A stretch of 64,000 nt of DNA from Pasteurella atlantica (GCF_963693435.1 NZ_OY856306.1:806001-870000); one strand, 5' to 3'; shown: positions 50,598 to 60,160, counted from the first letter of the stretch. The notes: generated by a model from the letters alone, not told the origin. Numbers and translations are program-made.

Positions 50598-50909
50598 TTA
50601 CAAAACAGATAAAAGTACTTGTGGTTTTTGTGTTGCGATCTTTAATAAAGTAATTGCAGAGCCACTCGGTTGTCTCTTCCCTTGTTCCCATGCTTGCAAT
50701 GTTCTTACAGAAACGCCCATAATTTTGGCAAATTCACGTTGAGATAATCCAACTTTTTGTCGGGCTTCTACAGCATTATTAACTGTTACGGTATGCTCTT
50801 TAGCAACCTCATTACTTTTCATTTGCTTAACGCTTTGTAGTAATAATTCACCCAATTCTTGACCAGTAAATTCGTGTGTTTTTATATCTATATTATCAAT
50901 ATCAATCAT
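50598..50909 (-). CDS. NadS/HigA2-like helix-turn-helix antitoxin
   Basis: 103 residues. N-terminal toxin-binding helix region, then an XRE helix-turn-helix ARQKVGLSQREFAKIMGVSV and TLQAWEQGKRQPSG. Overlaps the upstream toxin gene by 8 bases. Confidence 0.83.
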   Translation of the reverse strand: MIDIDNIDIKTHEFTGQELGELLLQSVKQMKSNEVAKEHTVTVNNAVEARQKVGLSQREFAKIMGVSVRTLQAWEQGKRQPSGSAITLLKIATQKPQVLLSVL

Positions 50910-51216
50910 TATCTAACTCCTTAACAATTTGCTTCAAAATATGGCTCGGGATATTTTCTTGTTTTGATTTTGCATAAGCTAATAACAAATTAATGACGCC
51001 ATTTTCAAGTTGATTATAGTAGATGACTCTAATCCCCGCACTTTTCCCCTTTCCTTGTAAAGTCCAGCGTATTTTACGACAGCCACCACTATGGGGAATG
51101 ACATCTCCTTTAGTGACATTATTGGCAATATAAGAATGTAACTCACCCTGCATATCCTTTGGTAACAAAGAATCAATCATTTTAGAATAAATAGGGGTCT
51201 CTCTAAGTGTAAGCAT
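50902..51216 (-). CDS. RelE-like toxin (HigB2 type, PF06296-like)
   Basis: 104 residues starting MLTLRETPIYSKMIDSLLP, with GGCRKIRWTLQGKGKSAG, IRVIYYNQ and LLLAYAKSKQENI, the pattern of HigB2-type toxins. Toxin-first order with the HTH antitoxin downstream. Confidence 0.83.
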   Translation of the reverse strand: MLTLRETPIYSKMIDSLLPKDMQGELHSYIANNVTKGDVIPHSGGCRKIRWTLQGKGKSAGIRVIYYNQLENGVINLLLAYAKSKQENIPSHILKQIVKELDND

Positions 51217-51379
51217 ATAACATTAAAATCAAAAAAATCATACTGCATTGTAGTATTTTTGTGTTTTATGTGCAATTATTATTAATAAAATAATGTGAAG
51301 GATATGTGTAATAAAGTTTTTTATTTAGAGTTACAAGGATAAGGCTATGCGTAATGTACTCTTATGTATATACAAAAAA

Positions 51380-51404
51380 CCTGTATTGCCAAAAACAATA
51401 CAGG
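51380..51404. terminator. Array palindrome H10
   Basis: CCTGTATTG CCAAAAA CAATACAGG. Closes the fourth junction (two TA modules, three palindromes). Confidence 0.85.
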
Positions 51405-51494
51405 TTTTAAATTTTCTTATTCAACCCTAAACAAAGTTGCAAGATATGATCAACATCTTACCGCTTGTTTAAGGTGAAGATTATCTAATACAGG

Positions 51495-53450
51495 TTAGAT
51501 AATATTAACGGTTACATCAGGGTCAACAATTAATGCATTACCTGCATCATCCGTGTATTTCACATAGTCTTGACCGTCGTGAGCTTCTGTGTCAGTAGTC
51601 TTAACAAAATTACCATCAAGATTTAACACATCGCCTGATTTTTTACTATTTACAATCACTTTATGACTGTTATCGTCATTAGTGATTTTGTCTAATACGT
51701 CGTCAGAGATAGTCATTTCAATATTATTTTGTTTAACGTCAATATTTTGCAGACCGATTAAATGATCTGTATTTGATATTGTGAAATCTTTATATACAAA
51801 TAGTTTATCTGCATTACCATCAACCCTGTCATGAGTGGAAGAATCTATTTCCTCATAAACAGTAGCTCCTAGGCTGTTGAGACCATGTGATACTTTTTGT
51901 ATTGTCTCACCATCAGCGACTCTGTATGTTGTTCTTTCTGTGATATTACCATAGATATCACGTTCATAGATTGTTGTGGAATAAGAACTTACCTCTTTAA
52001 TATCAGTATGTTCCATTACTCCCTCGTAGTATGCACCTTTACGTTCTTCTATAATGTTGCCTTTATCGTCGAATTGTGAGGCAATATACCATACAGGATT
52101 ATTAATACCATCATCAGGAGTAGCATCATACGTAAATATTCTGAATAATTCTGAATTTTCTTTATGAAGATAAACATAGTTATATAGGTCATCAGCTTTT
52201 CCATCTGCATTCGTATCCCACGTTGCAGAAGAAAGTATACCTTTATCATCATAAGAGTTATGATAAATACGATCAATAGTACCATCGCCATCAGTATCTC
52301 GAACAATTCTAATTTGATTACCTTTATCGTCAAAAACACCGTTATCGATCATATCAACTGTACCATCCGCATTATAATCATATTCAGATTTAACTCGGTT
52401 TCCATAAATATCATACTCATTTTCAGTGATATTATCAGGTGTCCCGTCATTGTTTAAATCATTGCTTGATTTCACAAGTTGATTTTTCTCATTAAATTCA
52501 TTGGTAGTCGATTTATCTGGTGTACCGTCAGCATCAAGGTCTGTTGATACTTTGGTTGGATTACCTTTCTTATCAAACTCACGAGTAATGATTTTGTCTG
52601 TTTTACCATCGGCATTTAAGTCAACGTCCGTTTTAATTGCATTACCCTGCTCATCGAATTTGTTAGTTTTAATGACTTCAGTTTTACCGTCTGCATTTTT
52701 ATCAATGTTCTCAACCGTGTTATTACCGAGTTTATCAAACTCACGTGTAGTAATGCTGTCTGTTGTACCATCATTATTCACATCGTATTCTGATTTAAGT
52801 ACATTACCGTCTTTATCTAACGTATCGGTTCTGCCACTGATGGCTTTTCCATTCGAGTATTTGTCTACGTCATAGTCGATAACTAAATTACCCTCTTTAC
52901 CTTCAGTGATTTTACCTGTTTCTGTTGTCACTGTTTTGTTTGGATGTTCAATGGTGACAACCACTTCATCCAATGCACCTTCATCATCTGTGTTAATAAA
53001 CTCTTTGGTGATTTTGGTTCCATCTCTTTCAGTGGTAGATTCAGTCACTGTTTCAAAAGTACCATCGTGGTCTTTATCCACTGAAACAATGGTTCTGTCA
53101 GGTTTACCATCTTGGTTTTCATCAATGTAAGTTGTTTCAACAATTTCGCCTGTAATGGCATCTTTTGTGGTCACAATTACTTTTTCAGGTGTATCGTTGC
53201 CATCCATATCAACAGTAGTTCTGCTGATATCAACAGTACCATCGTCATCCAAATCTTTAGCAACTGTGACAGTATCAACTTTACCATCTCCATCTGTATC
53301 TAACTCAGTTTTTATGACCTCAGGAGTACCGTCTGCATCTGCGTCGTTTTCAGTGACTGTTGATACAGCGGAGGATAGGTTGTAACATATTGATTTAACT
53401 ATGTTTTTAAGTTTGTTTAATTGCAGTATTAAAATATGTAGGCTGTACAT
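51495..53450 (-). CDS. Cassette C8: acidic repeat protein with extended N-terminus
   Basis: 651 residues from ATG 53450, which lies inside the spacer: MYSLHILILQLNKLKN precedes the leader ICYNLSSAVSTVTEND. The extra 22 residues are readable because a run is AAACAAACTT here rather than AAACAAAACTT. N-terminal group 1, nearly identical to C5/C9/C12 for about 190 residues. Acidic 27-residue units follow, then a stretch with fewer DG loops. C-terminal type I (GDVLNLDGNFVKTTDTEAHDG). DUS at 51460-51468 (reverse). Confidence 0.8.
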   Translation of the reverse strand: MYSLHILILQLNKLKNIVKSICYNLSSAVSTVTENDADADGTPEVIKTELDTDGDGKVDTVTVAKDLDDDGTVDISRTTVDMDGNDTPEKVIVTTKDAITGEIVETTYIDENQDGKPDRTIVSVDKDHDGTFETVTESTTERDGTKITKEFINTDDEGALDEVVVTIEHPNKTVTTETGKITEGKEGNLVIDYDVDKYSNGKAISGRTDTLDKDGNVLKSEYDVNNDGTTDSITTREFDKLGNNTVENIDKNADGKTEVIKTNKFDEQGNAIKTDVDLNADGKTDKIITREFDKKGNPTKVSTDLDADGTPDKSTTNEFNEKNQLVKSSNDLNNDGTPDNITENEYDIYGNRVKSEYDYNADGTVDMIDNGVFDDKGNQIRIVRDTDGDGTIDRIYHNSYDDKGILSSATWDTNADGKADDLYNYVYLHKENSELFRIFTYDATPDDGINNPVWYIASQFDDKGNIIEERKGAYYEGVMEHTDIKEVSSYSTTIYERDIYGNITERTTYRVADGETIQKVSHGLNSLGATVYEEIDSSTHDRVDGNADKLFVYKDFTISNTDHLIGLQNIDVKQNNIEMTISDDVLDKITNDDNSHKVIVNSKKSGDVLNLDGNFVKTTDTEAHDGQDYVKYTDDAGNALIVDPDVTVNII

Positions 53451-53748
53451 TTTTGTGTAAAAAATATCCTTTTAAAGGCGTTTTCTTGATTAATAAAAAT
53501 CAGAATTTTTATTCTTTTAGTGTCGTTTATGAATTTGAATTTTTTAGATAATCACCATTTGGATGAAATATTCTAATGATAGGGAGTTTGATATTTAAAT
53601 TTATACTGATTATTTCTTCAAATCTAAGTATTTTTTCATTTATTTTTAATACGACTACTCTCCCAAAATAGTGTCATTTTAGAGAGAAAAAAGGGACTTA
53701 CAGTTAATTTTTTTATTTTAATAAAGCGTAATTAAATCAACTGGTTAC
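53382..53748. promoter_or_regulatory. Divergent spacer D4 (A end left, B end right)
   Basis: 367 bases, cores GTAACATATTGATTTAA and TTAAATCAACTGGTTAC. Flanked by near-identical inverted N-terminal coding regions of C8 and C9. Confidence 0.7.
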
Positions 53749-55722
53749 GTGCTCTTCTCCGCTGTATCAACAGTCACTGAAAACGACGCAGATGCAGACG
53801 GTACTCCTGAGGTCATAAAAACTGAGTTAGATACAGATGGAGATGGTAAAGTTGATACTGTCACAGTTGCTAAAGATTTGGATGACGATGGTACTGTTGA
53901 TATCAGCAGAACTACTGTTGATATGGATGGCAACGATACACCTGAAAAAGTAATTGTGACCACAAAAGATGCCATTACAGGCGAAATTGTTGAAACAACT
54001 TACATTGATGAAAACCAAGATGGTAAACCTGACAGAACCATTATTTCAGTCGATAAAGACCATGATGGTACCTTTGAAACCGTGACTGAATCTACCACTG
54101 AAAGAGATGGAACCAAAATCACTAAAGAATTTATTAACACAGATGATGAAGGTGCATTGGATGAAGTGGTTGTCACCATTGAACATCCAAACAAAACAGT
54201 GACAACAGAAACAGGTAAAATCACTGAAGGTAAAGATGGCAATCTAGTTATCGACTATGACGTAGATAAATACTCGAATGGAAAAGCCATCAGTGGTAGA
54301 ACAGATACGTTAGATAAAGACGGTAATGTGCTTAAATCAGAATACGATGTAAATAATGATGGTACAACGGACAGTATCACTACACGTGAGTTTGATAAAC
54401 TCGGCAATAACACGATTGAAAACATTGACAAAAATGCTAATGGTAAACCTGACGTAATTAAGACTAATAAATTCGATGAGCATGGTAATGCGATTGAAAC
54501 AGACATTGACTTAGATGCGGATGGAAAAGTAGATCAAATCATCAGTCGTGAGTTTGATAAGAAAGGCAATGCGACTAAAGTCTCTGAGGATTTAGATGCT
54601 GACGGTACTATCGACAAATCTACTACCAATGAGTTTAATGCTAAAAATCAGCTCACTAAAGCAAGTATCGACAAGAATAATGATGGTAAAGTAGATAGTA
54701 CTACTGAAAATGAGTATGATATTTATGGAAACCAAATTAAATCTGAATATGATAAGAATGCAGATGGTAAGATTGACAGTGTTGCTACTCGAGAATTTGA
54801 TGATAAAGGTCGTACTGCTAAATGGACATTAGATAAAAATAATGATGGTCAGCCTGATCTTATTCAAACGAGTGAGTATGATGAACTCGGGAATAACATT
54901 AAAACAAATTATGATAATGATGGTGATGGAACCTTTGATAACAGCGCTATACGTGAATTTGATGATAAAGGAAATATTATTAAATATACCAAAGATACGG
55001 GACTAACAATTAGCTATGTTCGTGATGATAAAGGGTACAGTACCACAGAATCTGTAGACCATAATGGCGATGGTAAACCAGATCTTATTTATACATCTAG
55101 AGAGTATGATAAAGGTGGACGATTAACTAACTTTGATGTTGATAGTAATGGTGATGGTGTTGTAGATTCTTCTCAGATTAGAGAATATGATGCAAAAGGA
55201 GCATTAACTAAACTTTCAATAGATAAAGGTAATGACGGTACCATTGATCAAGTAAACACTTATGAAAATAATGATTTTGGTTTAGTTACAAAAATTAACT
55301 ATGATACAAATAATGATGGCAATCTTGATCGTATTGATACCAGAACTTATTCAGAACATGGAATATGGGAAACTACAAGTGTTGATCTAAAAGCAGATAG
55401 TAGCATTGATTTTTTCCAAAGTTATATGAATATGGAGCTTCCTTCTGATGATAGTTTTATTGGGATTTCATCTGTTTATCTCGTAGAAAATAATATCGCC
55501 TTGACTATTCCTGAAGCTACTCTAGATAAGATTGCCTCTGACAAAAATAGTCATAAATTAGTTATAAATAGTAGTAAGGAAGGTGATCAGCTACACCTAG
55601 ATGGAAACTTCACCAAAACCGCTGAAACAGAAAGCCATAGCGGTCAAGACTATGTGAAGTACACGGATGAGGCTGGAAATGCGTTAATCGTAGACCCTGA
55701 TATCACAGTAGATATTATCTAG
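53749..55722 (+). CDS. Cassette C9: acidic repeat protein, GTG start
   Basis: 657 residues from GTG 53749 (MLFSAVSTVTENDADADG). The B-type leader here reads GTG where other B leaders read GCA or GTA, giving the only B end with an own start of this type; no SD is evident. N-terminal group 1. The middle shows clear 27-residue periodicity (DKNADGKIDSVATREFDDKG). C-terminal type I. DUS at 55748-55756. Confidence 0.8.
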   Translation: MLFSAVSTVTENDADADGTPEVIKTELDTDGDGKVDTVTVAKDLDDDGTVDISRTTVDMDGNDTPEKVIVTTKDAITGEIVETTYIDENQDGKPDRTIISVDKDHDGTFETVTESTTERDGTKITKEFINTDDEGALDEVVVTIEHPNKTVTTETGKITEGKDGNLVIDYDVDKYSNGKAISGRTDTLDKDGNVLKSEYDVNNDGTTDSITTREFDKLGNNTIENIDKNANGKPDVIKTNKFDEHGNAIETDIDLDADGKVDQIISREFDKKGNATKVSEDLDADGTIDKSTTNEFNAKNQLTKASIDKNNDGKVDSTTENEYDIYGNQIKSEYDKNADGKIDSVATREFDDKGRTAKWTLDKNNDGQPDLIQTSEYDELGNNIKTNYDNDGDGTFDNSAIREFDDKGNIIKYTKDTGLTISYVRDDKGYSTTESVDHNGDGKPDLIYTSREYDKGGRLTNFDVDSNGDGVVDSSQIREYDAKGALTKLSIDKGNDGTIDQVNTYENNDFGLVTKINYDTNNDGNLDRIDTRTYSEHGIWETTSVDLKADSSIDFFQSYMNMELPSDDSFIGISSVYLVENNIALTIPEATLDKIASDKNSHKLVINSSKEGDQLHLDGNFTKTAETESHSGQDYVKYTDEAGNALIVDPDITVDII

Positions 55723-55811
55723 TTTGATAACAGTTAATTCACCTTAAACAAGCGGTAAGATATTGATCATATTTTGCAAGTTTGTTTGAGGTTGAATAAG
55801 AAAATTAAAAA

Positions 55812-55835
55812 CCTGTATTGTTTTGGCAATACAGG
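55812..55835. terminator. Array palindrome H11
   Basis: CCTGTATTG TTTTGG CAATACAGG. Between C9 and the FitB-like module. Confidence 0.85.
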
Positions 55836-55889
55836 TTTTTTTGAACTCACACCGCCTATGAGACAGAACCAGAGTTATGTTTGTATAAA

Positions 55890-56321
55890 CTAAGCGTGAG
55901 GGTTACTTTTCCAAGGATTGAGAATAGGAACATTGCTTGAAACAAAATCTTTCTCATTTCTAGTGACGACAACAAGGTTATATGTTTGTGCTGTTGCGGC
56001 TATTAAGCTATCAATAGAAGACAGTGGAGTGCCGCATTTTTCTGCTTGACCTTGAATAATCCCCCAATTTTCTGCTACATCTAAATTAACAGAATAAATT
56101 CGTGAACGGTAATTTTCGGTGAGAGCCAGTAACCAATGTGTGAGCATTTGTTTCTTTTTTGATTCGGGCAGTTTTGTTAGACCTTTGCGAATTTCACCAA
56201 TTGTTACCACAGATAAAAATAGCGTTTCATCCGCATGTTCATTCAACCAAGTAATTACATTCTCATTTGGCGTATGTTTAACTAACTCAGATATAACACA
56301 AGTATCTAATAAATAATTCAA
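55890..56321 (-). CDS. FitB/VapC-type PIN toxin
   Basis: 143 residues with YLLDTCVISELVK (first acidic residue), TIGEIRKGLTKLP (second) and SIDSLIAATAQTY then VTRNEKDF (third and fourth). PIN ribonuclease of the FitB branch. Its ATG overlaps the antitoxin stop by 4 bases (ATGA). Confidence 0.88.
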   Translation of the reverse strand: MNYLLDTCVISELVKHTPNENVITWLNEHADETLFLSVVTIGEIRKGLTKLPESKKKQMLTHWLLALTENYRSRIYSVNLDVAENWGIIQGQAEKCGTPLSSIDSLIAATAQTYNLVVVTRNEKDFVSSNVPILNPWKSNPHA

Positions 56322-56569
56322 AATTCAATATCCCGTGAGTAATCTTGTTGTCTTTCAAAAATAAATTCCTCCTCGATCTTTGGGCAATCTAACAAAAACT
56401 CTTTGAAAGTCGGCTTTGGAGAAGTAATATTTCTATATTCTTCAGCTGACAATATCACAACAACTTCTTGACCTCTACGTGTTATATGTTGAGGTCCAGT
56501 TGAAATGGCATTATTAACAACCTCACTAAATTTAGCTTTAGCCTCTTGTAGTTTCCATAATGTTTGCAT
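56318..56569 (-). CDS. Phd/YefM-type antitoxin
   Basis: 83 residues, LQEAKAKFSEVVNNAISTG and ITRRGQEVVVILSAEEY typical of the Phd/YefM fold. Antitoxin-first order with overlap to the PIN gene. Confidence 0.88.
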   Translation of the reverse strand: MQTLWKLQEAKAKFSEVVNNAISTGPQHITRRGQEVVVILSAEEYRNITSPKPTFKEFLLDCPKIEEEFIFERQQDYSRDIEF

Positions 56570-56678
56570 AATTCCTCACCTTTGCAACCTAATATAGTCA
56601 GTATAGTCAGATGATAAAAATATGTCAATTGGCTATTAAAATTTCAGGTTAGGTACTTTAACGTGTGTAAGTTAAAAA

Positions 56679-56703
56679 CCTGTATTGCCAAAAACAATAC
56701 AGG
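56679..56703. terminator. Array palindrome H12
   Basis: CCTGTATTG CCAAAAA CAATACAGG. Closes the fifth junction (one TA module, two palindromes). Confidence 0.85.
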
Positions 56704-56792
56704 TTTTAAATTTTCTTATTCAACCTTAAACAAAGTTGCAAAATATGATCAACATTTTACCGCTTGTTTAAGATGAACTTAGTATCATCAAA

Positions 56793-58286
56793 CTAGATAA
56801 TATCTACTGTGATATCTGGATCAACGATCAACGCATTTCCAGCCTCATCCGTGTATTTCACATAGTCTTGACCTCTGTGAGATTCTGTCTCAGTGGTTTT
56901 GGTGAAGTTTCCGTCTAGGTGTAGTTTATCACCTGATTGAGCACCATTAATAATCATTTTATGATTGCTTGTACCATTAGCGACTTTGTCTAGTATGTCA
57001 TCAGAGATAGTGAGGCTCATATCATTTTTTTGGAAGCTGATATCTCTAAGACCAGTAATATCATACTTATCTGATTCAACAAGCACAAAATCATCATATG
57101 TCCATATAATATCACAATGTCCATCGTTATCGATATCGGTAGCTACTGTTTTCTTTATTCCAATCTGTAATTCTCCATTCTCAGCTATTTTGTAGTCATA
57201 ATATTTTTTATAATCAACACTAACATTGCCATCTATACGTTGAGAATAAACATCCACAACTCCAACATCATTATAAGTGAAATTTTCTACTTTCTCAAAA
57301 GTTCCATCATTATCACTGTCCGTGCGAATTTCACTTACTAAATCCCTCTCATTGTAACTGTATTCCTTCACGACATCAGTACTTCCATTTGCATCTGAAT
57401 CAATAAGTTCTTTGAGTTTATGATGTTTATTGTCATTATCGTATTCAGCATGAATAATCGTATCAATACTTCCGTCATTGCCTTTATCAATTTTAGTTTC
57501 AATAATGTGTCCTTTATTATTATATTTATAGAACTCTGTGTGAATAGGTTTATCATCACCTTTTTTGAACACTACCTCAGATTCTTGACCAAGTTCATTA
57601 TAAGAATATTCTCTTATTAAAGTAAAACCATCAGGATTATCTACAGGAGTTCTTTTCAAAATATGTTTATCATCAGAATCTTGGGAGAAGTATGTTGTTT
57701 CTGTTGTACCATTCATATCTCTATCGTAATACTGATACAATCCACCATCTTTGTGTTCCCATGTCAAAACTAAATTAGGTAAACCATCATTATTATAATC
57801 ATATTCAGATTTAGTCACTTTTCCATTCTCATCATACTCATAACTGACCGTTCTATTTATTATTCCATTATTGGTGTAATCTTCTTCTGATTTAATTACA
57901 TTGCCTTTAGCATCAATGGTATCAGTATGAGCAGATGATACATGACCCAGAGAATAAGGATCTACTTCATACTTAATAGTTTGAGTACCATCACTGTTAT
58001 GAGTAATTGTTCCTGTTTCTGTTGTTACTCCACCCTGAGGTTTAGCATTTTGGGTTGTTTTCACAATAGAATCTTGTGTTCCATCATCATTACTATCAGT
58101 ATAAGCCTTAGTAACTACCGTACCATCAGGTTTAGTTATCACTTCTGTAGTAGTGTCTGCAATACCGTCTCCATCCTTGTCTAGTTCAGTGACTGTTGAT
58201 ACAGCGGAGGATGGGTTGTAACATATTGATTTAACTATGTTTTTAAGTTTGTTTGATTGCAGTATTAAAATATGTAGGCTGTACAT
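56793..58286 (-). CDS. Cassette C10: acidic repeat protein with extended N-terminus
   Basis: 497 residues from ATG 58286 in the spacer (MYSLHILILQSNKLKN then ICYNPSSAVSTVTELD). As in C8 the short A-run keeps the upstream ATG in frame. N-terminal group 2 (EVITKPDGTVVTKAYT), nearly the same as C13. Middle repeats are partly degenerate. C-terminal type I (LDGNFTKTTETESHRGQDY). DUS at 56759-56767 (reverse). Confidence 0.8.
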   Translation of the reverse strand: MYSLHILILQSNKLKNIVKSICYNPSSAVSTVTELDKDGDGIADTTTEVITKPDGTVVTKAYTDSNDDGTQDSIVKTTQNAKPQGGVTTETGTITHNSDGTQTIKYEVDPYSLGHVSSAHTDTIDAKGNVIKSEEDYTNNGIINRTVSYEYDENGKVTKSEYDYNNDGLPNLVLTWEHKDGGLYQYYDRDMNGTTETTYFSQDSDDKHILKRTPVDNPDGFTLIREYSYNELGQESEVVFKKGDDKPIHTEFYKYNNKGHIIETKIDKGNDGSIDTIIHAEYDNDNKHHKLKELIDSDANGSTDVVKEYSYNERDLVSEIRTDSDNDGTFEKVENFTYNDVGVVDVYSQRIDGNVSVDYKKYYDYKIAENGELQIGIKKTVATDIDNDGHCDIIWTYDDFVLVESDKYDITGLRDISFQKNDMSLTISDDILDKVANGTSNHKMIINGAQSGDKLHLDGNFTKTTETESHRGQDYVKYTDEAGNALIVDPDITVDII

Positions 58287-58586
58287 TTTTGTGTAAGAAA
58301 CATACTTTTTTAAAGGAGTTTTAAAAACAATAATACGTAGAATTTTTACTATTTTAATGTCATTTATGGATTTTAATGATTTAGATAATCATCCATTTGG
58401 ATGAGATATTCTAATGATAGGGAGTTTGATATTTAAATTTATACGGATTATTTCTTTAAATCTAAGTATTTTTTTCATTTATTTTTAATACGATTATTTT
58501 CCCAAAGATAGTGTCATCTTAGAGAAAAAAGGGACTTACAGTTAATTTTAAAATTTAAATAAAATGCATTTAAATCAATGTGTTAC
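58218..58586. promoter_or_regulatory. Divergent spacer D5 (A end left, B end right)
   Basis: 369 bases with cores GTAACATATTGATTTAA and TTAAATCAATGTGTTAC. The right core is A-like although the adjoining spacer is the B end, a hybrid that gives C11 an ATG. Confidence 0.7.
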
Positions 58587-59987
58587 ACACTCTTCTCCGC
58601 TGTATCAACAGTCACTGAACTAGACAAGGATGGAGATGGTGTTGCGGACACTACAACAGAAGTGATTACAGAGAGAGATGGCACAGTAATTACTACAGTT
58701 CATACTGATAGCAATGATGATGGAAAACAAGATACTGTTGTCAATACTATTGAAAAACCTAATGGTGTTACTATTACAGAAACAGGAGTTATTACCAACA
58801 ATGATGATGGTACACAAACTATCAAATATGAAATAGATAGATTTAGTGATGGAAAATCTATTGATTCTCGTACAGACACTGTAGATAAAGATGGTAATGT
58901 TGTTAAATCAGAAATTGATACTGGAGATACAGGTGTAGTAAATAAAGTCATCACTCGTGAATTTGATGATAAAGGTAATGCAACCAAAGTTTCTACTGAT
59001 TTAGATGTAGATGGTACTCCAGATAAAATCGACACGAATAGTTTTGATGAAAATGGTAACAAGATTAAAACAGAAACTGACTCAGATGGAGATGGTCAGC
59101 CTGATAGTTCTGTAACACGTGAATTTGATGATAGAGGTAACGTAGTTAAAAAAAGTTATGACAGCGATAATGATGGTAAAGTCGATGCCATTGATACTTA
59201 TGAGTATAATGACAAAAATCAAATCATTAAACTCAATGCTGACAAGGATGGAGATGGTACTGTAGATAGTTTAATAACTAGAGAATATGGTGATAGAGGC
59301 AATTTGGTTAAACAAAGTTATGATAAAGATAATGATGGTCAAATTGATGCAATTAAGACTTATAAGTATGATGATAAAGGTTTGTTGGTTCTGCTTGAAT
59401 TAGACAAAAATAACGATGGTGAAATTGATGCTACTAGAACTTATGAGTATAATCAAAAAAGGCAAGAAATAAAGACTAATTATGATACAAATGGTGATTA
59501 TACAATAGATCAGACTGTTAGTCGTGAGTATGATGCTAAAGGTAACTTAGTTAAATATAGTACAGATAGGGATGGGGATGCTGAAATTGATCGTATCACG
59601 TATTACAAGGTAAATGCTAAAGGGCAAAGAGTTGAAAGCGCATACGATAGCGATGCTGATGGTCTAATTAATGGTGTTGACTATGAGAATGATTTTGTGG
59701 ACAATCTGGATACACCCCCTTTAAATGCTTCTTATGAAGGATTATCTTATATACGCCTATCAAAAAATGGAGATACTGAACTCACTATCAGTGATGATGC
59801 ATTAGCAACTATTGGTAAAGGTGCAACAAACCATAAACTGAAAATAGTAGGTGATGAAAGTGATACATTAAAACTAAGTCAAGAAGTAATTGATACCTTA
59901 GTTGATGGTGGTGCAGGTAATGACACTTATACCGCAGGTAACGTGACACTAACGGTTGACCCTGATGTGACAGTATCGGTTATCTAA
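58578..59987 (+). CDS. Cassette C11: acidic repeat protein, type II C-terminus
   Basis: 469 residues from ATG 58578 (MCYTLFSAVSTVTELD): an A-like core with a B-type CTCTTCTCC leader. N-terminal group 2, close to C2 (EVITERDGTVITTVHT). Regular 27-residue units. The last ~70 residues are nearly identical to C3 (SDDALATIGKGATNHKLKIV), ending VDPDVTVSVI. No DUS; a hairpin at 59999-60024 follows instead. Confidence 0.8.
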   Translation: MCYTLFSAVSTVTELDKDGDGVADTTTEVITERDGTVITTVHTDSNDDGKQDTVVNTIEKPNGVTITETGVITNNDDGTQTIKYEIDRFSDGKSIDSRTDTVDKDGNVVKSEIDTGDTGVVNKVITREFDDKGNATKVSTDLDVDGTPDKIDTNSFDENGNKIKTETDSDGDGQPDSSVTREFDDRGNVVKKSYDSDNDGKVDAIDTYEYNDKNQIIKLNADKDGDGTVDSLITREYGDRGNLVKQSYDKDNDGQIDAIKTYKYDDKGLLVLLELDKNNDGEIDATRTYEYNQKRQEIKTNYDTNGDYTIDQTVSREYDAKGNLVKYSTDRDGDAEIDRITYYKVNAKGQRVESAYDSDADGLINGVDYENDFVDNLDTPPLNASYEGLSYIRLSKNGDTELTISDDALATIGKGATNHKLKIVGDESDTLKLSQEVIDTLVDGGAGNDTYTAGNVTLTVDPDVTVSVI

Positions 59988-59998
59988 TCCTAAAAAGA

Positions 59999-60024
59999 AT
60001 ATAGGTGAGTTTACTTGCCTATAT
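59999..60024 (+). terminator. Type II cassette-end hairpin
   Basis: ATATAGGTGAG...TTGCCTATAT followed by T-run. Same as after C3 (40068-40093). Confidence 0.65.
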
Positions 60025-60047
60025 TTTTACTGTTATTCAAAACAAAA

Positions 60048-60072
60048 CCTGTATTGCCAAAAACAATACAGG
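60048..60072. terminator. Array palindrome H13
   Basis: CCTGTATTG CCAAAAA CAATACAGG. The only palindrome in the sixth junction, which has no TA module. Confidence 0.85.
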
Positions 60073-60160
60073 TTTTAATTTTCTTATTCAACCTCAAACA
60101 AACTTGCAAATTTTTGGAAAAATCTTACCGCTTGTCTAAGGTGAATTTGCTGTTATCAAA

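Noticed and set aside
32862-60072. Array as a true integron with attC hairpins
   Set aside because: The recombinase is a P4-type DUF4102 enzyme without the IntI-specific features I would expect, the palindromes are near-perfect and have A/T tails typical of bidirectional terminators, and gene orientation alternates. The analogy is only functional.
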